This document shows positions 49,206-59,214 of a stretch of DNA of 64,000 bases, in pieces. Position numbers and translations under genes: made by a program. Source of the DNA: Paenibacillus_E qinlingensis_A (lineage in GTDB: Bacteria > Bacillota > Bacilli > Paenibacillales > NBRC-103111); NCBI RefSeq assembly GCF_031455095.1, contig NZ_JAVDSB010000013.1:124001-188000 (forward strand), in the 5' to 3' direction. The notes under the pieces were generated by a model. That model was not told where the DNA came from. It did no database searches and saw only the letters and a program-made list of their open reading frames with translations. The first letter of the stretch is position 1, and the number at the start of each line of letters is the position of its first letter.

Positions 49206-51866
49206 ATGACCGAAACGAAATTACAAACAGAAATGCCTACCACGTATGACCCGAAAGAAGCGGAACGTAAATGGTACGACTACTGGATTAAGAATGAATT
49301 TTTCAAAGCAGGCAACCGTCCTGATGCGGAAACGTACACGATTGTAATACCGCCTCCGAACGTAACCGGTATGCTGCACATTGGGCATGCACTAGATTTC
49401 ACACTGCAAGATATTCTCATCCGTACGAAGCGTATGCAGGGCTTTGACACGCTGTGGCTGCCGGGTTCTGACCATGCAGGTATTGCGACGCAAACCCGCG
49501 TAGAACAGAAGCTTCGCGAACAAGGGCAAACGCGCTACGATCTTGGGCGTGAAAAGTTCTTGGAGAAGGTCTGGGAATGGAAAGAATTATATGCCGATAC
49601 GATTCGTGAACAATGGGCCAAAATGGGCTTTTCACTCGATTATTCGCGGGAACGCTTCACACTGGATGAAGGGCTTTCGCAAGCAGTTCGTGAAGTTTTC
49701 GTAAGTTTGTTTGAAAAAGGATTGATTTATCGCGGTAACTATATCATTAACTGGGATCCAGCGGCACGTACGGCTCTTTCCGATATTGAAGTGGAGTACA
49801 AAGAAGTTCAAGGTGCACTGTACCATTTGAAATATGAAACGACAGACGGTTCCCACTCCATCGTCGTTGCTACGACACGTCCTGAGACGATGCTGGGTGA
49901 TACAGCCGTTGCTGTTCATCCGAAAGATGAGCGTTACAAACATTTGATTGGCAAGTCATTGCTGCTTCCGATTGTGAATCGTGAGATTCCGATTATTGCA
50001 GACGACTATGTTGAGAAAGAGTTCGGCAGCGGCGCGGTCAAAATTACACCTGCGCATGATCCAAACGATTTCGAAGTAGGAAAGCGTCATAACCTGCCAC
50101 AAATTCTCGTTATGGATGAATCCGGAACGATGAACGCTAATGCAGGCCCTTACCAAGGCCAAGACCGTTTCGAGTGTCGTAAAAACATCGTGGCAGATTT
50201 GAAAGAACAAGGTGTTCTAATCAAAATTGAAGAACATGTTCACCAAGTTGGACACAGTGAGCGTAGTGGTGCAGTTATCGAGCCGTACCTATCGACACAA
50301 TGGTTCGTTAAAATGCAGCCGCTTGCTGATCAAGCGATTGAAGCGCAAAAATCAGGCAAGGGTGTTAATTTTGTACCAGATCGCTTCGAGAAAACTTACC
50401 TGAACTGGATTGAAAATGTTCGCGACTGGTGTATTTCACGTCAGCTATGGTGGGGACACCGAATTCCTGCATGGCACTGTGCGGATTGCGGTCAAGTTAC
50501 TGTAACTCGCGAAGATGCGACAGCGTGCTCCCATTGTCAAAGCGCGAATCTTAACCAAGATAACGATGTTCTGGACACATGGTTCAGCTCAGCGCTATGG
50601 CCTTTCTCCACATTAGGCTGGCCGAATGATTCCGAAGATATGAAGCGTTTCTACCCGACGAGTGTACTCGTGACGGGTTACGACATCATTTACTTCTGGG
50701 TAGCTCGTATGATTTTCCAAGGACTTGAATTTACGGATCAAATTCCGTTCAAAGATGTGCTGATGCATGGTCTTGTTCGTGATTCCGAAGGACGCAAAAT
50801 GTCCAAATCCCTTGGCAACGGTGTTGATCCGCTTGAAGTCATCGAGAAATACGGCGCGGATGCCATGCGTTATATGATTTCTACGAGCTCAACGCCAGGT
50901 CAAGATTTACGCTTCCGCTGGGAGCGGGTAGAGCAAGCTCGTAATTTTGCCAATAAAATATGGAACGCATCCCGTTTCGCTCTGATGAATTTGGAAGGCG
51001 TAACGGCAGCAGATATTGATTTAACGGGTCCATTAGGTACCGCAGATCGTTGGATTTTGCATCGTTTGAATGAGACCGTTCGTGATGTTACTCGTTTGAT
51101 TGACAGCTACGAATTCGGTGAAACGGGACGTCTACTCTATAACTTCATTTGGGATGATCTCTGTGACTGGTATATTGAGTTCAGCAAACTGAGCTTATAT
51201 GGGACGGATGCAGCAGCAAAGAAACAAACGCAATCCGTACTTGCTTACGTACTAGATCAAACGCAACGTCTGATTCATCCATTCATGCCGTTCATCTCGG
51301 AGGAGATCTGGCAGCATCTGCCGCATGTTGGCGATACCATTACGCTGGCGGCTTGGCCGACAGAGAGCGCAGCCTTCGAAGCGCCTGAAGCCATTCGTGA
51401 GATGGAACTTTTGATGGAAGCGATTCGTTCCGTACGTAATATCCGTGCAGAAGTGAATGTGCCGATGAGTAAGAAAGTAGAGCTTCTCATTAAACCAGCT
51501 AGTGCTGAGACGCAGGACATTCTTAGCAAAAACGAGGAATACCTGAAGCGCTTCTGCAATACATCACTGCTTGAAATTGATCTGACTATGGCAGCGCCAG
51601 ACAAAGCCATGACAGCCATTATTACAGGTGCCGAATTGTATCTGCCGCTAGCAGGTTTGATCGATATCACCCAAGAGCTTGCACGTTTGGATAAAGAACT
51701 GCAGTCCCTGCACGGTGAAGTCGAGCGTATTGAGAAAAAGCTGGGCAATGAAGGCTTTGTAGCTAAGGCACCAGCGAAGGTTATTGATGAAGAGAAAGCC
51801 AAGCTTGCTGATTATGCCGATAAGCGGGATAAAGTTATCGCTCGATTAGCGGAGTTAAAGTCATAA
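49206..51866 (+). CDS. valS: Valyl-tRNA synthetase
   Basis: 886 residues. Charges tRNA-Val. Class I signatures: the HIGH motif in PPPNVTGMLHIGHAL near 58 and KMSKS in GRKMSKSLGNG near 535. The editing domain (about 190-340) has TTRPETMLGDTAVAV. The C-terminal coiled coil (about 815-885) is typical. GGAGG precedes the ATG. Controlled by the T-box just upstream. Confidence 0.98.
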   Translation: MTETKLQTEMPTTYDPKEAERKWYDYWIKNEFFKAGNRPDAETYTIVIPPPNVTGMLHIGHALDFTLQDILIRTKRMQGFDTLWLPGSDHAGIATQTRVEQKLREQGQTRYDLGREKFLEKVWEWKELYADTIREQWAKMGFSLDYSRERFTLDEGLSQAVREVFVSLFEKGLIYRGNYIINWDPAARTALSDIEVEYKEVQGALYHLKYETTDGSHSIVVATTRPETMLGDTAVAVHPKDERYKHLIGKSLLLPIVNREIPIIADDYVEKEFGSGAVKITPAHDPNDFEVGKRHNLPQILVMDESGTMNANAGPYQGQDRFECRKNIVADLKEQGVLIKIEEHVHQVGHSERSGAVIEPYLSTQWFVKMQPLADQAIEAQKSGKGVNFVPDRFEKTYLNWIENVRDWCISRQLWWGHRIPAWHCADCGQVTVTREDATACSHCQSANLNQDNDVLDTWFSSALWPFSTLGWPNDSEDMKRFYPTSVLVTGYDIIYFWVARMIFQGLEFTDQIPFKDVLMHGLVRDSEGRKMSKSLGNGVDPLEVIEKYGADAMRYMISTSSTPGQDLRFRWERVEQARNFANKIWNASRFALMNLEGVTAADIDLTGPLGTADRWILHRLNETVRDVTRLIDSYEFGETGRLLYNFIWDDLCDWYIEFSKLSLYGTDAAAKKQTQSVLAYVLDQTQRLIHPFMPFISEEIWQHLPHVGDTITLAAWPTESAAFEAPEAIREMELLMEAIRSVRNIRAEVNVPMSKKVELLIKPASAETQDILSKNEEYLKRFCNTSLLEIDLTMAAPDKAMTAIITGAELYLPLAGLIDITQELARLDKELQSLHGEVERIEKKLGNEGFVAKAPAKVIDEEKAKLADYADKRDKVIARLAELKS

Positions 51867-51936
51867 AGAACGAAAATTATACGAATGCCTATGTTCGTCT
51901 ATAAGGTGATTCATATAGTAAAAGAGGATGAGAACA

Positions 51937-53310
51937 ATGGATGTAAGCAAGAACTCGGCGGGTGAATTTCAAACCGCACAAGAAGCCATTGATTGGATCG
52001 TTGGACGCATGGAGAAGCTCGGCATGAAACCGGGCCTCCAGCGGATGCATCTGCTCATGGAGAAGCTGGGTAACCCAGAACGCAGGCTAAAGTTCATTCA
52101 TGTGGCCGGTACGAATGGAAAGGGCTCAACATGTGCATACCTAGCTTCCGTGCTTCAAGATTGCGGTTATGATGTAGGTACGTTTACGTCACCGTATTTG
52201 GTGCGGTATACCAACCGCATTCAAGTCAATGGCGCTGACATTGAAGATGAGGTTCTACTTCGATTAGTGAATGACATGAAGCCGATTGTCGATGAGATTG
52301 CCGCAACAGAAGTGGGTCCTCCAACAATGTTCGAAATCTCGACTGCGCTAGCTATCCTTTACTTTGGGAAAGTGGCGTATCCTGACTATGTTGTATGGGA
52401 AACCGGACTCGGGGGAAGGCTGGATAGCACGAATATCGTGAATCCAATCGTTACCGTGATTACGAATGTAGGTCACGACCACATGGATATCTTAGGCGAT
52501 ACGCTTGAGCTTGTAGCAGCTGAAAAAGCAGGGATTATCAAAGCGGGAGTGCCTGTTATTACAGCCGTTGAGCCTGAGGCGGTCTGGCGCGTTATCGAAC
52601 AAACAGCGAAGGCGAAGAAAGCTACGCTATATACCCTTGGTGATCAATTTCATTTGACCGATGTGACAAGTGAGCTGGATCGTCAAAGTTTTCAGTTTAA
52701 CGGTCCATTCAGGCCGATCCCGGAACTGGCTATCACCTTAAACGGTGAACATCAGTTGAAGAACGCGGCTGTAGCGGTCATGACGCTAGAAGTGCTTCGT
52801 CAATATTACGCGACCATCGTGGATGACGTTGATTTGCAAAAGGGTCTTTCGGGCACAAAATGGCCTGGCCGACTGGAAATGGTTTCGACGGAGCCGCGCA
52901 TCTTGATCGATGGTGCTCACAACCCTGAGGGGGCAGCAACATTGGCTGCAGCACTTCAGAATGTGTATACGTATAAGAAGCTTCATATGATGATCGGAAT
53001 GCTAGCCACGAAGAATCATACAGGCTACTTAAGGCATATACTACCATTGGTGGATACGCTCATTATTACAGAAGCCAATTTTCATAAAAAAGGGGATGCG
53101 TACCTTCTCGCTGAAATTGCAAATGGTCTGCTTCGAGAGATGAATCTTGAGGTAGATGTTGCCGTAGAGCGCGATTGGAAGCAAGCTCTAACCTTATTAA
53201 CAAATAGAACTGAGCAGGATGATCTGGCGGTCGTATCCGGCACGCTGTATTTAATCTCTGATGTTCGTTCTTGGATAACCTATCAAACCGATTCTGAAAA
53301 AGGATGGTGA
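51937..53310 (+). CDS. folC: Folylpolyglutamate synthase / dihydrofolate synthase
   Basis: 457 residues of the Mur ligase superfamily. It adds glutamate to folates (and may also make dihydrofolate). The ATP site is HVAGTNGKGSTCAYLASVL near 55; GLGGRLDSTNIV and the C-terminal LIDGAHNPEGA follow. ATG 51937 has AAGAGGATGA upstream; ATG 51928 lies inside that site. It ends 7 bp before murC. Confidence 0.94.
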   Translation: MDVSKNSAGEFQTAQEAIDWIVGRMEKLGMKPGLQRMHLLMEKLGNPERRLKFIHVAGTNGKGSTCAYLASVLQDCGYDVGTFTSPYLVRYTNRIQVNGADIEDEVLLRLVNDMKPIVDEIAATEVGPPTMFEISTALAILYFGKVAYPDYVVWETGLGGRLDSTNIVNPIVTVITNVGHDHMDILGDTLELVAAEKAGIIKAGVPVITAVEPEAVWRVIEQTAKAKKATLYTLGDQFHLTDVTSELDRQSFQFNGPFRPIPELAITLNGEHQLKNAAVAVMTLEVLRQYYATIVDDVDLQKGLSGTKWPGRLEMVSTEPRILIDGAHNPEGAATLAAALQNVYTYKKLHMMIGMLATKNHTGYLRHILPLVDTLIITEANFHKKGDAYLLAEIANGLLREMNLEVDVAVERDWKQALTLLTNRTEQDDLAVVSGTLYLISDVRSWITYQTDSEKGW

Positions 53311-53317
53311 GAACGGC

Positions 53318-54706
53318 GTGAGTCAAGCAGAACACGTACATTTTATAGGAATCGGCGGATACGGCATGAGTGCCATTGCCAAAGTCATGCTCGAAATGGG
53401 ATATCGCATTTCGGGATCAGATCTAGCACAGCAGGAGCTTACAGATAAACTGAAAGCTAAGGGCGCCCAGGTCTTTATCGGGCATCAGGCAACGAACGTA
53501 TCAGGAGCCGATTTGGTTGTATATTCAACAGCGTTATCGAAAGATAACGTAGAAATGCAAGCAGCTGAGCAAATGAACATTCCAATCATTCATCGTTCAC
53601 AAATGCTGGGAAGGCTGATGAACGAGCGCAAAGGTATTGCCGTAGCAGGTGCTCACGGTAAGACAACCACATCCTCCATGATCGCTTTAGTGATGGAGAT
53701 TTGCGGGATAGATCCAACGTACATTATCGGTGGAGAAATCATGAATGTAGGCAGCAATGCCAAAGCTGGTAAAGGTGAGTATGTAGTTGCGGAAGCCGAT
53801 GAGAGTGATGGAACTTTCCTGCAATATCACCCAACTCTAGCGTTAGTGAACAATATCGAAGCCGACCATTTGGAGAATTATAATGGCGATTTTGAAAATT
53901 TGAAAAAAGCATACAAACAATTCTTAAGCCAAGTAAGACCTGGCGGCAAAGCGATTGTATGTCAAGATGATGAATTCCTGCGTGAAATGATTCCGGAGAT
54001 TCAAAGCCAAGTGATTACGTACGGGATTGAGACACAAGCGGATTATATCGCAAGTGACATTTCCCTTGGTGATCGCAAAGTAACCTTCTCGGTAGCGTTC
54101 AAAGGATCGTCATTAGGCCAAATAAGCTTATCTGTGCCAGGTAAACATAATGTGTACAATGCGCTGGCTACGTTGATCACTTGCCTTGAAGCAGGTCTTT
54201 CTTTCGAGCAAATTGCGGAAGCTATTCAAGAGTTTCGGGGAGCAAAGCGTAGATTTCAAGTGCTTGGTGAAGTGGAAAATATTTTAGTCATCGATGATTA
54301 TGCCCATCACCCAACGGAAATTCAAGCCACGATTTCCGCTGCTAAAGCGACGAGAAAGCGTATTATCGCTGTGTTCCAACCGCAACGTTATACACGAACG
54401 TACTACCTGTTTGAGCAGTTTAGCCGTTCCTTCTTGGAAGCGGATGAAGTGATCATTACCGACATTTATTCACCTGCAGGCGAACAACGGATTGAAGGTG
54501 TTGACTCCGCTAAGCTAGTAGAGCTGATTCGCAGCAACAGTAATGCGAATGTTCAGCACATTGCTACACGTGAAGAAGTGCTGACGTATTTGGTTGACCA
54601 CGTTCAACCAGGTGACCTCGTCCTGACAATGGGCGCGGGCGACATCTGGAAAGCAGCGGATGGTTTAGCTAAATCGCTTCGCAAGAAATACGAATCACAT
54701 ACGTAA
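53318..54706 (+). CDS. murC: UDP-N-acetylmuramate--L-alanine ligase
   Basis: 462 residues. Adds L-alanine to UDP-MurNAc in peptidoglycan synthesis. The N-terminal substrate site is HFIGIGGYGMSAIA, the ATP site is VAGAHGKTTTSSMIA near 110, and YAHHPTEIQATI lies in the C-terminal domain. The start is GTG 53318. In Bacillus murC is elsewhere; here it follows folC and likely shares its transcript. Confidence 0.96.
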   Translation: MSQAEHVHFIGIGGYGMSAIAKVMLEMGYRISGSDLAQQELTDKLKAKGAQVFIGHQATNVSGADLVVYSTALSKDNVEMQAAEQMNIPIIHRSQMLGRLMNERKGIAVAGAHGKTTTSSMIALVMEICGIDPTYIIGGEIMNVGSNAKAGKGEYVVAEADESDGTFLQYHPTLALVNNIEADHLENYNGDFENLKKAYKQFLSQVRPGGKAIVCQDDEFLREMIPEIQSQVITYGIETQADYIASDISLGDRKVTFSVAFKGSSLGQISLSVPGKHNVYNALATLITCLEAGLSFEQIAEAIQEFRGAKRRFQVLGEVENILVIDDYAHHPTEIQATISAAKATRKRIIAVFQPQRYTRTYYLFEQFSRSFLEADEVIITDIYSPAGEQRIEGVDSAKLVELIRSNSNANVQHIATREEVLTYLVDHVQPGDLVLTMGAGDIWKAADGLAKSLRKKYESHT

Positions 54707-54710
54707 AGAA

Positions 54711-54750
54711 AAGATCGCTTAAGCCACCAGGCTGGAGGCGGTCTTTTTTT
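54711..54750 (+). terminator. Terminator after murC
   Basis: AAGATCGC and GCGGTCTT arms with an inner AGCC/GGCT hairpin, then T7. Confidence 0.85.
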
Positions 54751-54866
54751 CTTGAATAATCATATTAAGGTTCTCTCTCTCATACTCTAGTAACAGAAGA
54801 TTGGACAAGATGATCCGGCATGTGCCTGTTTCGGGGCATACTTTTGATGAGGAGTGTGGGAAGAGA

Positions 54867-56201
54867 ATGAAAAAAGCTAGAATCACATATCGCTTCGATC
54901 CGAAGGAAGGCGCAGAATCAACACGTAGAGCAGAAAGGGTTCAGGAACAAGAGCAGAACGTAATTCCTCTCTATCAAGAAGAATACAAAGTAGTAGAGGC
55001 GAAGATAGATCGTAGTCCGAAGGACGTGACGCCATATGAACAAGCAGAACGAGAGCAAGTGGAATCGTTATTCGAACCTCATGCGCTCAATACGTTTACC
55101 ACGGATTTCGGAAATTGGCATAGCCAAATCGAATCGGAGGGAGAGCGTGTAGAACGCATCATTCGTGAAACCCAAATATCTCGTGAACAGCAGCATGCTC
55201 CAATCCCCACTGTCGTCCGTAATGAACGAGAGCCTGAACCTGTGAATCAGCGGGATGAATGGTCTAACTGGTCAGGGAAGGAGCCTTACATAGAGTCTGG
55301 GGCAGAAACGCGATATGCGAAATCATCGTCAAGCACGCCATGGATGCGTATAGCAACATCTGTTGCTGGTGCTGTTGTTACGGGCATCGCATTCGGCTTC
55401 TTCGTACTATCGATGTTCTCATCTGACCCTGATACGACGACGAGTTTAGCTACATCGAATCCTTCTAAAATAACCGTTCCTTCACCGAATACACAAGTAG
55501 GCGCAACCACGACCAAACCACAAGGGGATGCCGCCGTACTTCCTGCTACATCAGCAGCAGTCACTCCTGTGCAAATTCCTGCTAAGTCCTATACCTTCTT
55601 GCAAAATGGGGTGTTTAGCTCCTTGCAGGGCGCTCAAGCTGTTCAGGATTCCCTTAGTAAGAAGGGGCTTGCTTCTGCGATGGATAATTCCGATAAACTT
55701 ACTGTGTTTGTCGGGTTTGCAAAGACGAAAGACGATGCCATTGCTTTGAGACAAGGCGTGCAGGCGACGGATAAAACGATCGAAGTTTTTATGAAAAATG
55801 TGGATCTCCCAGCGGTAACGAGCATACGGTGGTCTGGCGCGAAGGCAGCGACGCTGCCTACTTACCTGGCAGAAGGCGATAAACTCGTAAATACGATAAG
55901 TGGATTGACACTCGTTCATTTGGCCGAGACGAAACCTACGGCACTTACGGATGCCTCCTTACAGACGATTCGGACTTCGCATCAAGCCCTCATCACGCTG
56001 GGTACAGGGCTGACTGAAGGCGCAGGCGAAGATGTTAAACAGTCGTTAGCTAAGATGACAACTGCGGTCAATCGTGCTGTTCAATCGATGGATGAATACA
56101 AAAAAACGCCGTCACAAGCTTTAATGTGGCAAGCACAATCCGCCATGATGCAGTACATCATCGCTCAAAAAGAGCTGCTTAAGACAATCAGCGTTGTCTA
56201 A
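54867..56201 (+). CDS. spoIIB: Stage II sporulation protein B-like (SpoIIB), SPOR domain
   Basis: 444 residues from ATG 54867. A long charged cytosolic N-terminus (1-165) is followed by one membrane helix (about 168-192) and a Ser/Thr linker. A SPOR-like domain lies near 245-320 (SYTFLQNGVFSSLQGAQAV .. KLTVFVGFAKTKDDA), and a helical C-terminal part follows. SpoIIB localises to the polar septum and helps engulfment. The call rests on this plan and on its place between folC and maf, as in Bacillus; sequence similarity is weak. Confidence 0.75.
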   Translation: MKKARITYRFDPKEGAESTRRAERVQEQEQNVIPLYQEEYKVVEAKIDRSPKDVTPYEQAEREQVESLFEPHALNTFTTDFGNWHSQIESEGERVERIIRETQISREQQHAPIPTVVRNEREPEPVNQRDEWSNWSGKEPYIESGAETRYAKSSSSTPWMRIATSVAGAVVTGIAFGFFVLSMFSSDPDTTTSLATSNPSKITVPSPNTQVGATTTKPQGDAAVLPATSAAVTPVQIPAKSYTFLQNGVFSSLQGAQAVQDSLSKKGLASAMDNSDKLTVFVGFAKTKDDAIALRQGVQATDKTIEVFMKNVDLPAVTSIRWSGAKAATLPTYLAEGDKLVNTISGLTLVHLAETKPTALTDASLQTIRTSHQALITLGTGLTEGAGEDVKQSLAKMTTAVNRAVQSMDEYKKTPSQALMWQAQSAMMQYIIAQKELLKTISVV

Positions 56202-56202
56202 A

Positions 56203-56252
56203 AGAAAAGCCGTATAACCTAACTCGTTCCTGAGTGGGTTACACGGCTTTCT
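56203..56252. terminator. Bidirectional terminator between spoIIB and the amidase gene
   Basis: AAAGCCGT-TAACC arms pair across a 17-nt loop, with A/T runs on both sides. Confidence 0.85.
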
Positions 56253-56254
56253 TG

Positions 56255-57490
56255 TTATTTGGTGATATAGCGATCAAGCAGGGCAGCAATCTCTGCTCTA
56301 GTCATCGTTTGATCAGGTTTAAATGATGTGTCAGAGATCCCATTGATGATGCCTTTATCTTTCAATGTGATGATGGCAGAAGCGCTCCACAGTGATTTGG
56401 GCACATCATCGAACGCTGCTGTATACGTGGATGGAGAGGAAGGTGTTATCATCTGCAAAAGTTGATTGAATAAGAAAGCAACCTCTCCGCGTGTTATCGC
56501 TTGATTCGGACGTATCGTCCCATCGGCATAGCCTTGGAGTAAGTTTAATTTCGCGGCTTTGGCGAAAACAGCACTTGCCCAGTGGGAAGCCGATAAATCG
56601 GAATAGCTTTTCGTTGCTCCAGTTCCGCAGCCATAAACATTGGAAGTCACACTTCCGTTCGTGTTGCAGACGTCTGGCAGCTTGCTGAATGTAAATACGC
56701 GGTCCATCAGCGTGAGAAACTCAGCTCTCGTTAGCGCGCGGTCCGGTTCATAGTTGTTCCCCATACCTTCGACGATGCCTTTATTCTTCATGCGAAGAAC
56801 GGCGGCTCTAGACCAATGAGCAAGCACATCTGTGAAGAGTGGCGGCTCATAGGCACTGATCCCATTGGCGATGCCAATTGCCATCTTTGAACGCATTGCA
56901 TCACTAGCTAGCAAGGCTGCATCGCCTTTATTCGTAAGAAAAGCAGTCTCTACGAGTACACTCGGAATCGTTCCCATACGGGCCACGTAGACAGCGCTTG
57001 GGGTTAGTCCTAAGTCTTTCGTGCCGGCTTGCGCAAGTAAAGCATCCTGTACAAGCTGTGCCAATTTTTTACTGTAAGGCGTTAGTTGCGTCATTGTACT
57101 GCTAGCTGGGTAATCTTCTTGTGGGTACGCGTTGTCATAATAGAGTACCATGGTGCCGTTCGCTGTGCTGCTTGAATGTGCATTAGCATGAATGGATACG
57201 AATAAGTCAGCTTGCTGTTCGTCCGTGAAGGCAACTCGCTGAGCAAGCGAGAGAAAGGTGTCGTTGGTTCTTGTTAAGACAACTTCATAACCGCGATCAA
57301 GCAGTGCTTGCTTTACTTTTAACGTGATGTCCAGATTGACATCTGTTTCACGGAGACCGCCAACGCCTATGGCGCCAGGATCACTTCCACCATGCCCAGG
57401 ATCAAGCACAATCTTGTAAGCGAATGCCTGATAGGGAAACGCCACGGTGAGTAATAAAGTGAACAGAATAAGTCTTTTCAGTAGAGTCAT
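56255..57490 (-). CDS. N-acetylmuramoyl-L-alanine amidase with three SLH domains
   Basis: 411 residues. Signal peptide 1-24. The Amidase_3 domain (about 26-212) has His in DPGHGGSDPGAIG, Glu in GLRETDVNL, His in VSIHANAH and Glu in LVETAFLTN. Three S-layer homology domains (about 215-270, 290-345, 350-408; for example FTDVLAHWSRAAVLRMKNKG) would tether it to wall polymers. It cleaves peptide stems from glycan chains outside the cell. Transcribed opposite to its neighbours, ending at a shared terminator. Confidence 0.93.
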   Translation of the reverse strand: MTLLKRLILFTLLLTVAFPYQAFAYKIVLDPGHGGSDPGAIGVGGLRETDVNLDITLKVKQALLDRGYEVVLTRTNDTFLSLAQRVAFTDEQQADLFVSIHANAHSSSTANGTMVLYYDNAYPQEDYPASSTMTQLTPYSKKLAQLVQDALLAQAGTKDLGLTPSAVYVARMGTIPSVLVETAFLTNKGDAALLASDAMRSKMAIGIANGISAYEPPLFTDVLAHWSRAAVLRMKNKGIVEGMGNNYEPDRALTRAEFLTLMDRVFTFSKLPDVCNTNGSVTSNVYGCGTGATKSYSDLSASHWASAVFAKAAKLNLLQGYADGTIRPNQAITRGEVAFLFNQLLQMITPSSPSTYTAAFDDVPKSLWSASAIITLKDKGIINGISDTSFKPDQTMTRAEIAALLDRYITK

Positions 57491-57642
57491 AGTTGAATTT
57501 ACCTCCGGTAACTAGTTTACCACATTAGAATCTATCCGTTTTCAATTCCCATAAACTTCTAATAGGGTTGGTTATTTGACATGGAAAAAAGAGGTGATTC
57601 CTCGTATAATAGGCTTGTACATACATAGAGAGGATGACAGGA

Positions 57643-57885
57643 ATGAAAAAAAATACATTTACCTTAATCATTTTTTTAATCGTCGGGTTAATTACTGGGA
57701 TTATTATCGGCCAGCTGCTGGCGCCCGTTCCTGCTCTCGCATTTCTAACTAAATCTGTCCAAATTTCTTGGGAACCCAAAGCAGATCTTCAAGTCGTGAA
57801 ATATGAATTCAGCCTTTTGGTGAAGCTAAACCTATGCAGTATTATAGGATTAGTAGGAGCATATCTCCTTTATCGGAAACTGTAG
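57643..57885 (+). CDS. DUF4321-family small membrane protein
   Basis: 80 residues with two membrane helices (about 5-28 and 60-76) joined by an outer loop containing VQISWEPKADLQV. The pattern matches DUF4321, a Firmicutes family of unknown function often next to maf. ATG 57643 has GAGGATGACAGG upstream. A TATAAT at 57605-57610 may be its promoter, but the TTGACA at 57576 is too far. Maf follows 46 bp later. Confidence 0.8.
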   Translation: MKKNTFTLIIFLIVGLITGIIIGQLLAPVPALAFLTKSVQISWEPKADLQVVKYEFSLLVKLNLCSIIGLVGAYLLYRKL

Positions 57886-57930
57886 TGAGAAACGGTATCG
57901 CGTAGAATTTAAATTTAGGAGTTGTTGATC

Positions 57931-58533
57931 GTGCCATCGAATGAAAACCAAAGACTTATTCTCGCTTCTTCGTCACCGCGGAGGCAGGAGCTTATCCAAT
58001 CGTTCGGACTACCTTATATAATTCGGGTGAGTGACGCGGATGAGACCGTCGAACAAAAAATAACACCATCGGAGCTCGTAGAGCTGCTTTCTTTGCGTAA
58101 AGCCTCGACGGTAAGGGATATGTTGGAAGACCAAGAGAAGTTCGGTATTATCATCGGTTCTGACACGGTTGTCGTGTATAACGAGGAGATTCTCGGCAAG
58201 CCGGTGAATGAACAAGATGCTTTTCGCATGCTGAAGGAACTACAAGGAAATACGCACCAGGTGTATAGTGGTGTTGCCTGTGTGGATGCTGCTACAGGCC
58301 GCCAAGTAGTCTCACATAGCGTGACGAACGTACGGATGAAGCCGATGTCTGACGAACAAATCCTGCGGTATATTGCTACGGGAGAACCCAAAGATAAAGC
58401 AGGTTCGTATGCCATTCAAGGAATTGGGGCAACGATCATCAGTGGGATCGAAGGGGATTATTTCACGGTAGTAGGACTGCCGCTTTCGCTGCTGAGTGAT
58501 TTATTGCTAACGTTTGACATTCAAGTGCTATAG
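57931..58533 (+). CDS. maf: Maf nucleotide pyrophosphatase
   Basis: 200 residues. Maf/YhdE enzymes hydrolyse dTTP, UTP and modified pyrimidine nucleotides and are linked with septum control. Motifs: LILASSSPRRQELIQ at the start, GSDTVVVYN, EILGKPVNEQDAF, and DKAGSYAIQGIGA. GTG 57931 has GGAG at 9 nt; a TTG at 57922 is in frame but has no site. Position before radC-mreB is as in Bacillus. Confidence 0.95.
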   Translation: MPSNENQRLILASSSPRRQELIQSFGLPYIIRVSDADETVEQKITPSELVELLSLRKASTVRDMLEDQEKFGIIIGSDTVVVYNEEILGKPVNEQDAFRMLKELQGNTHQVYSGVACVDAATGRQVVSHSVTNVRMKPMSDEQILRYIATGEPKDKAGSYAIQGIGATIISGIEGDYFTVVGLPLSLLSDLLLTFDIQVL

Positions 58534-58653
58534 CCTTATTTCCAGACCTATCCATTCTAGTCCAAAATAGGGTAATAGATTGACTGAGCAATCTGTAACG
58601 GTTACAATAACAGTAAGCGACAAGACTTCGCATTCTTCTGGGAGGTATCTTTC

Positions 58654-59103
58654 ATGAACAGCGAATTTACAATTGCCGTCCACAGTCTCGTTCTGTTAGC
58701 TCATTTACCGGACCATATGGCAACTAGCGAAGAAATTGCAGCGAATGTATCTACACATTCTGCACGGATTCGCAAAGTCATGGGGTTTCTTCGAAAAGCA
58801 GGGTATGTGTCAACGAAGGAAGGCATCGGTGGCGGTTTTATACTAAGCTGTAAGCCTGAGGAAGTCACACTTGGGGAGATTTATCGATTAACCTGCCAAG
58901 GTACTTTGAAGCCTAGTTGGTGCTCTGGTGATGAGTCGAAACCTTGTATGATTTCATCTAAAATGGATAGATTGATGGGTAAGGTTTTTATTGATGCTGA
59001 GAAGCAAATGGAAAATTACTTTGAAGGTCATACAATCGGCAGTATGCTGGAACAAATAAGGGCATTAGAATGCCCGCAATTGAATACAGAATCTCTATCC
59101 TAG
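58654..59103 (+). CDS. Rrf2-family transcription regulator
   Basis: 149 residues. Winged helix at the N-terminus (ATSEEIAANVSTHSARIRKVMGFLRKAGYV) with the usual KEGIGGGF wing. Cysteines follow at about 67, 81, 90 and 98 (LTCQGTL, SWCSG, KPCMIS), plus one near 141. The spacing is not identical to the IscR or NsrR cluster (Cx7Cx5C) but could bind iron-sulfur or sense thiol stress, as in YwnA/CymR relatives. Target unknown. Its own unit with a terminator, inserted between maf and radC. Confidence 0.88.
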   Translation: MNSEFTIAVHSLVLLAHLPDHMATSEEIAANVSTHSARIRKVMGFLRKAGYVSTKEGIGGGFILSCKPEEVTLGEIYRLTCQGTLKPSWCSGDESKPCMISSKMDRLMGKVFIDAEKQMENYFEGHTIGSMLEQIRALECPQLNTESLS

Positions 59104-59106
59104 AAG

Positions 59107-59137
59107 CCCTCGGATCTTATAATCCGGGGGTTTTATG
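59107..59137 (+). terminator. Terminator after the Rrf2 gene
   Basis: CCCTCGGAT (59107-59115) and ATCCGGGGG (59122-59130), then TTTT. Confidence 0.8.
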
Positions 59138-59214
59138 TTGTTTTTAGGGGCTTTTGCCTGTATGCATGGGATCGCAATAAGTAACATAACCTACATTACG
59201 GAAGAGGGGAAAAC

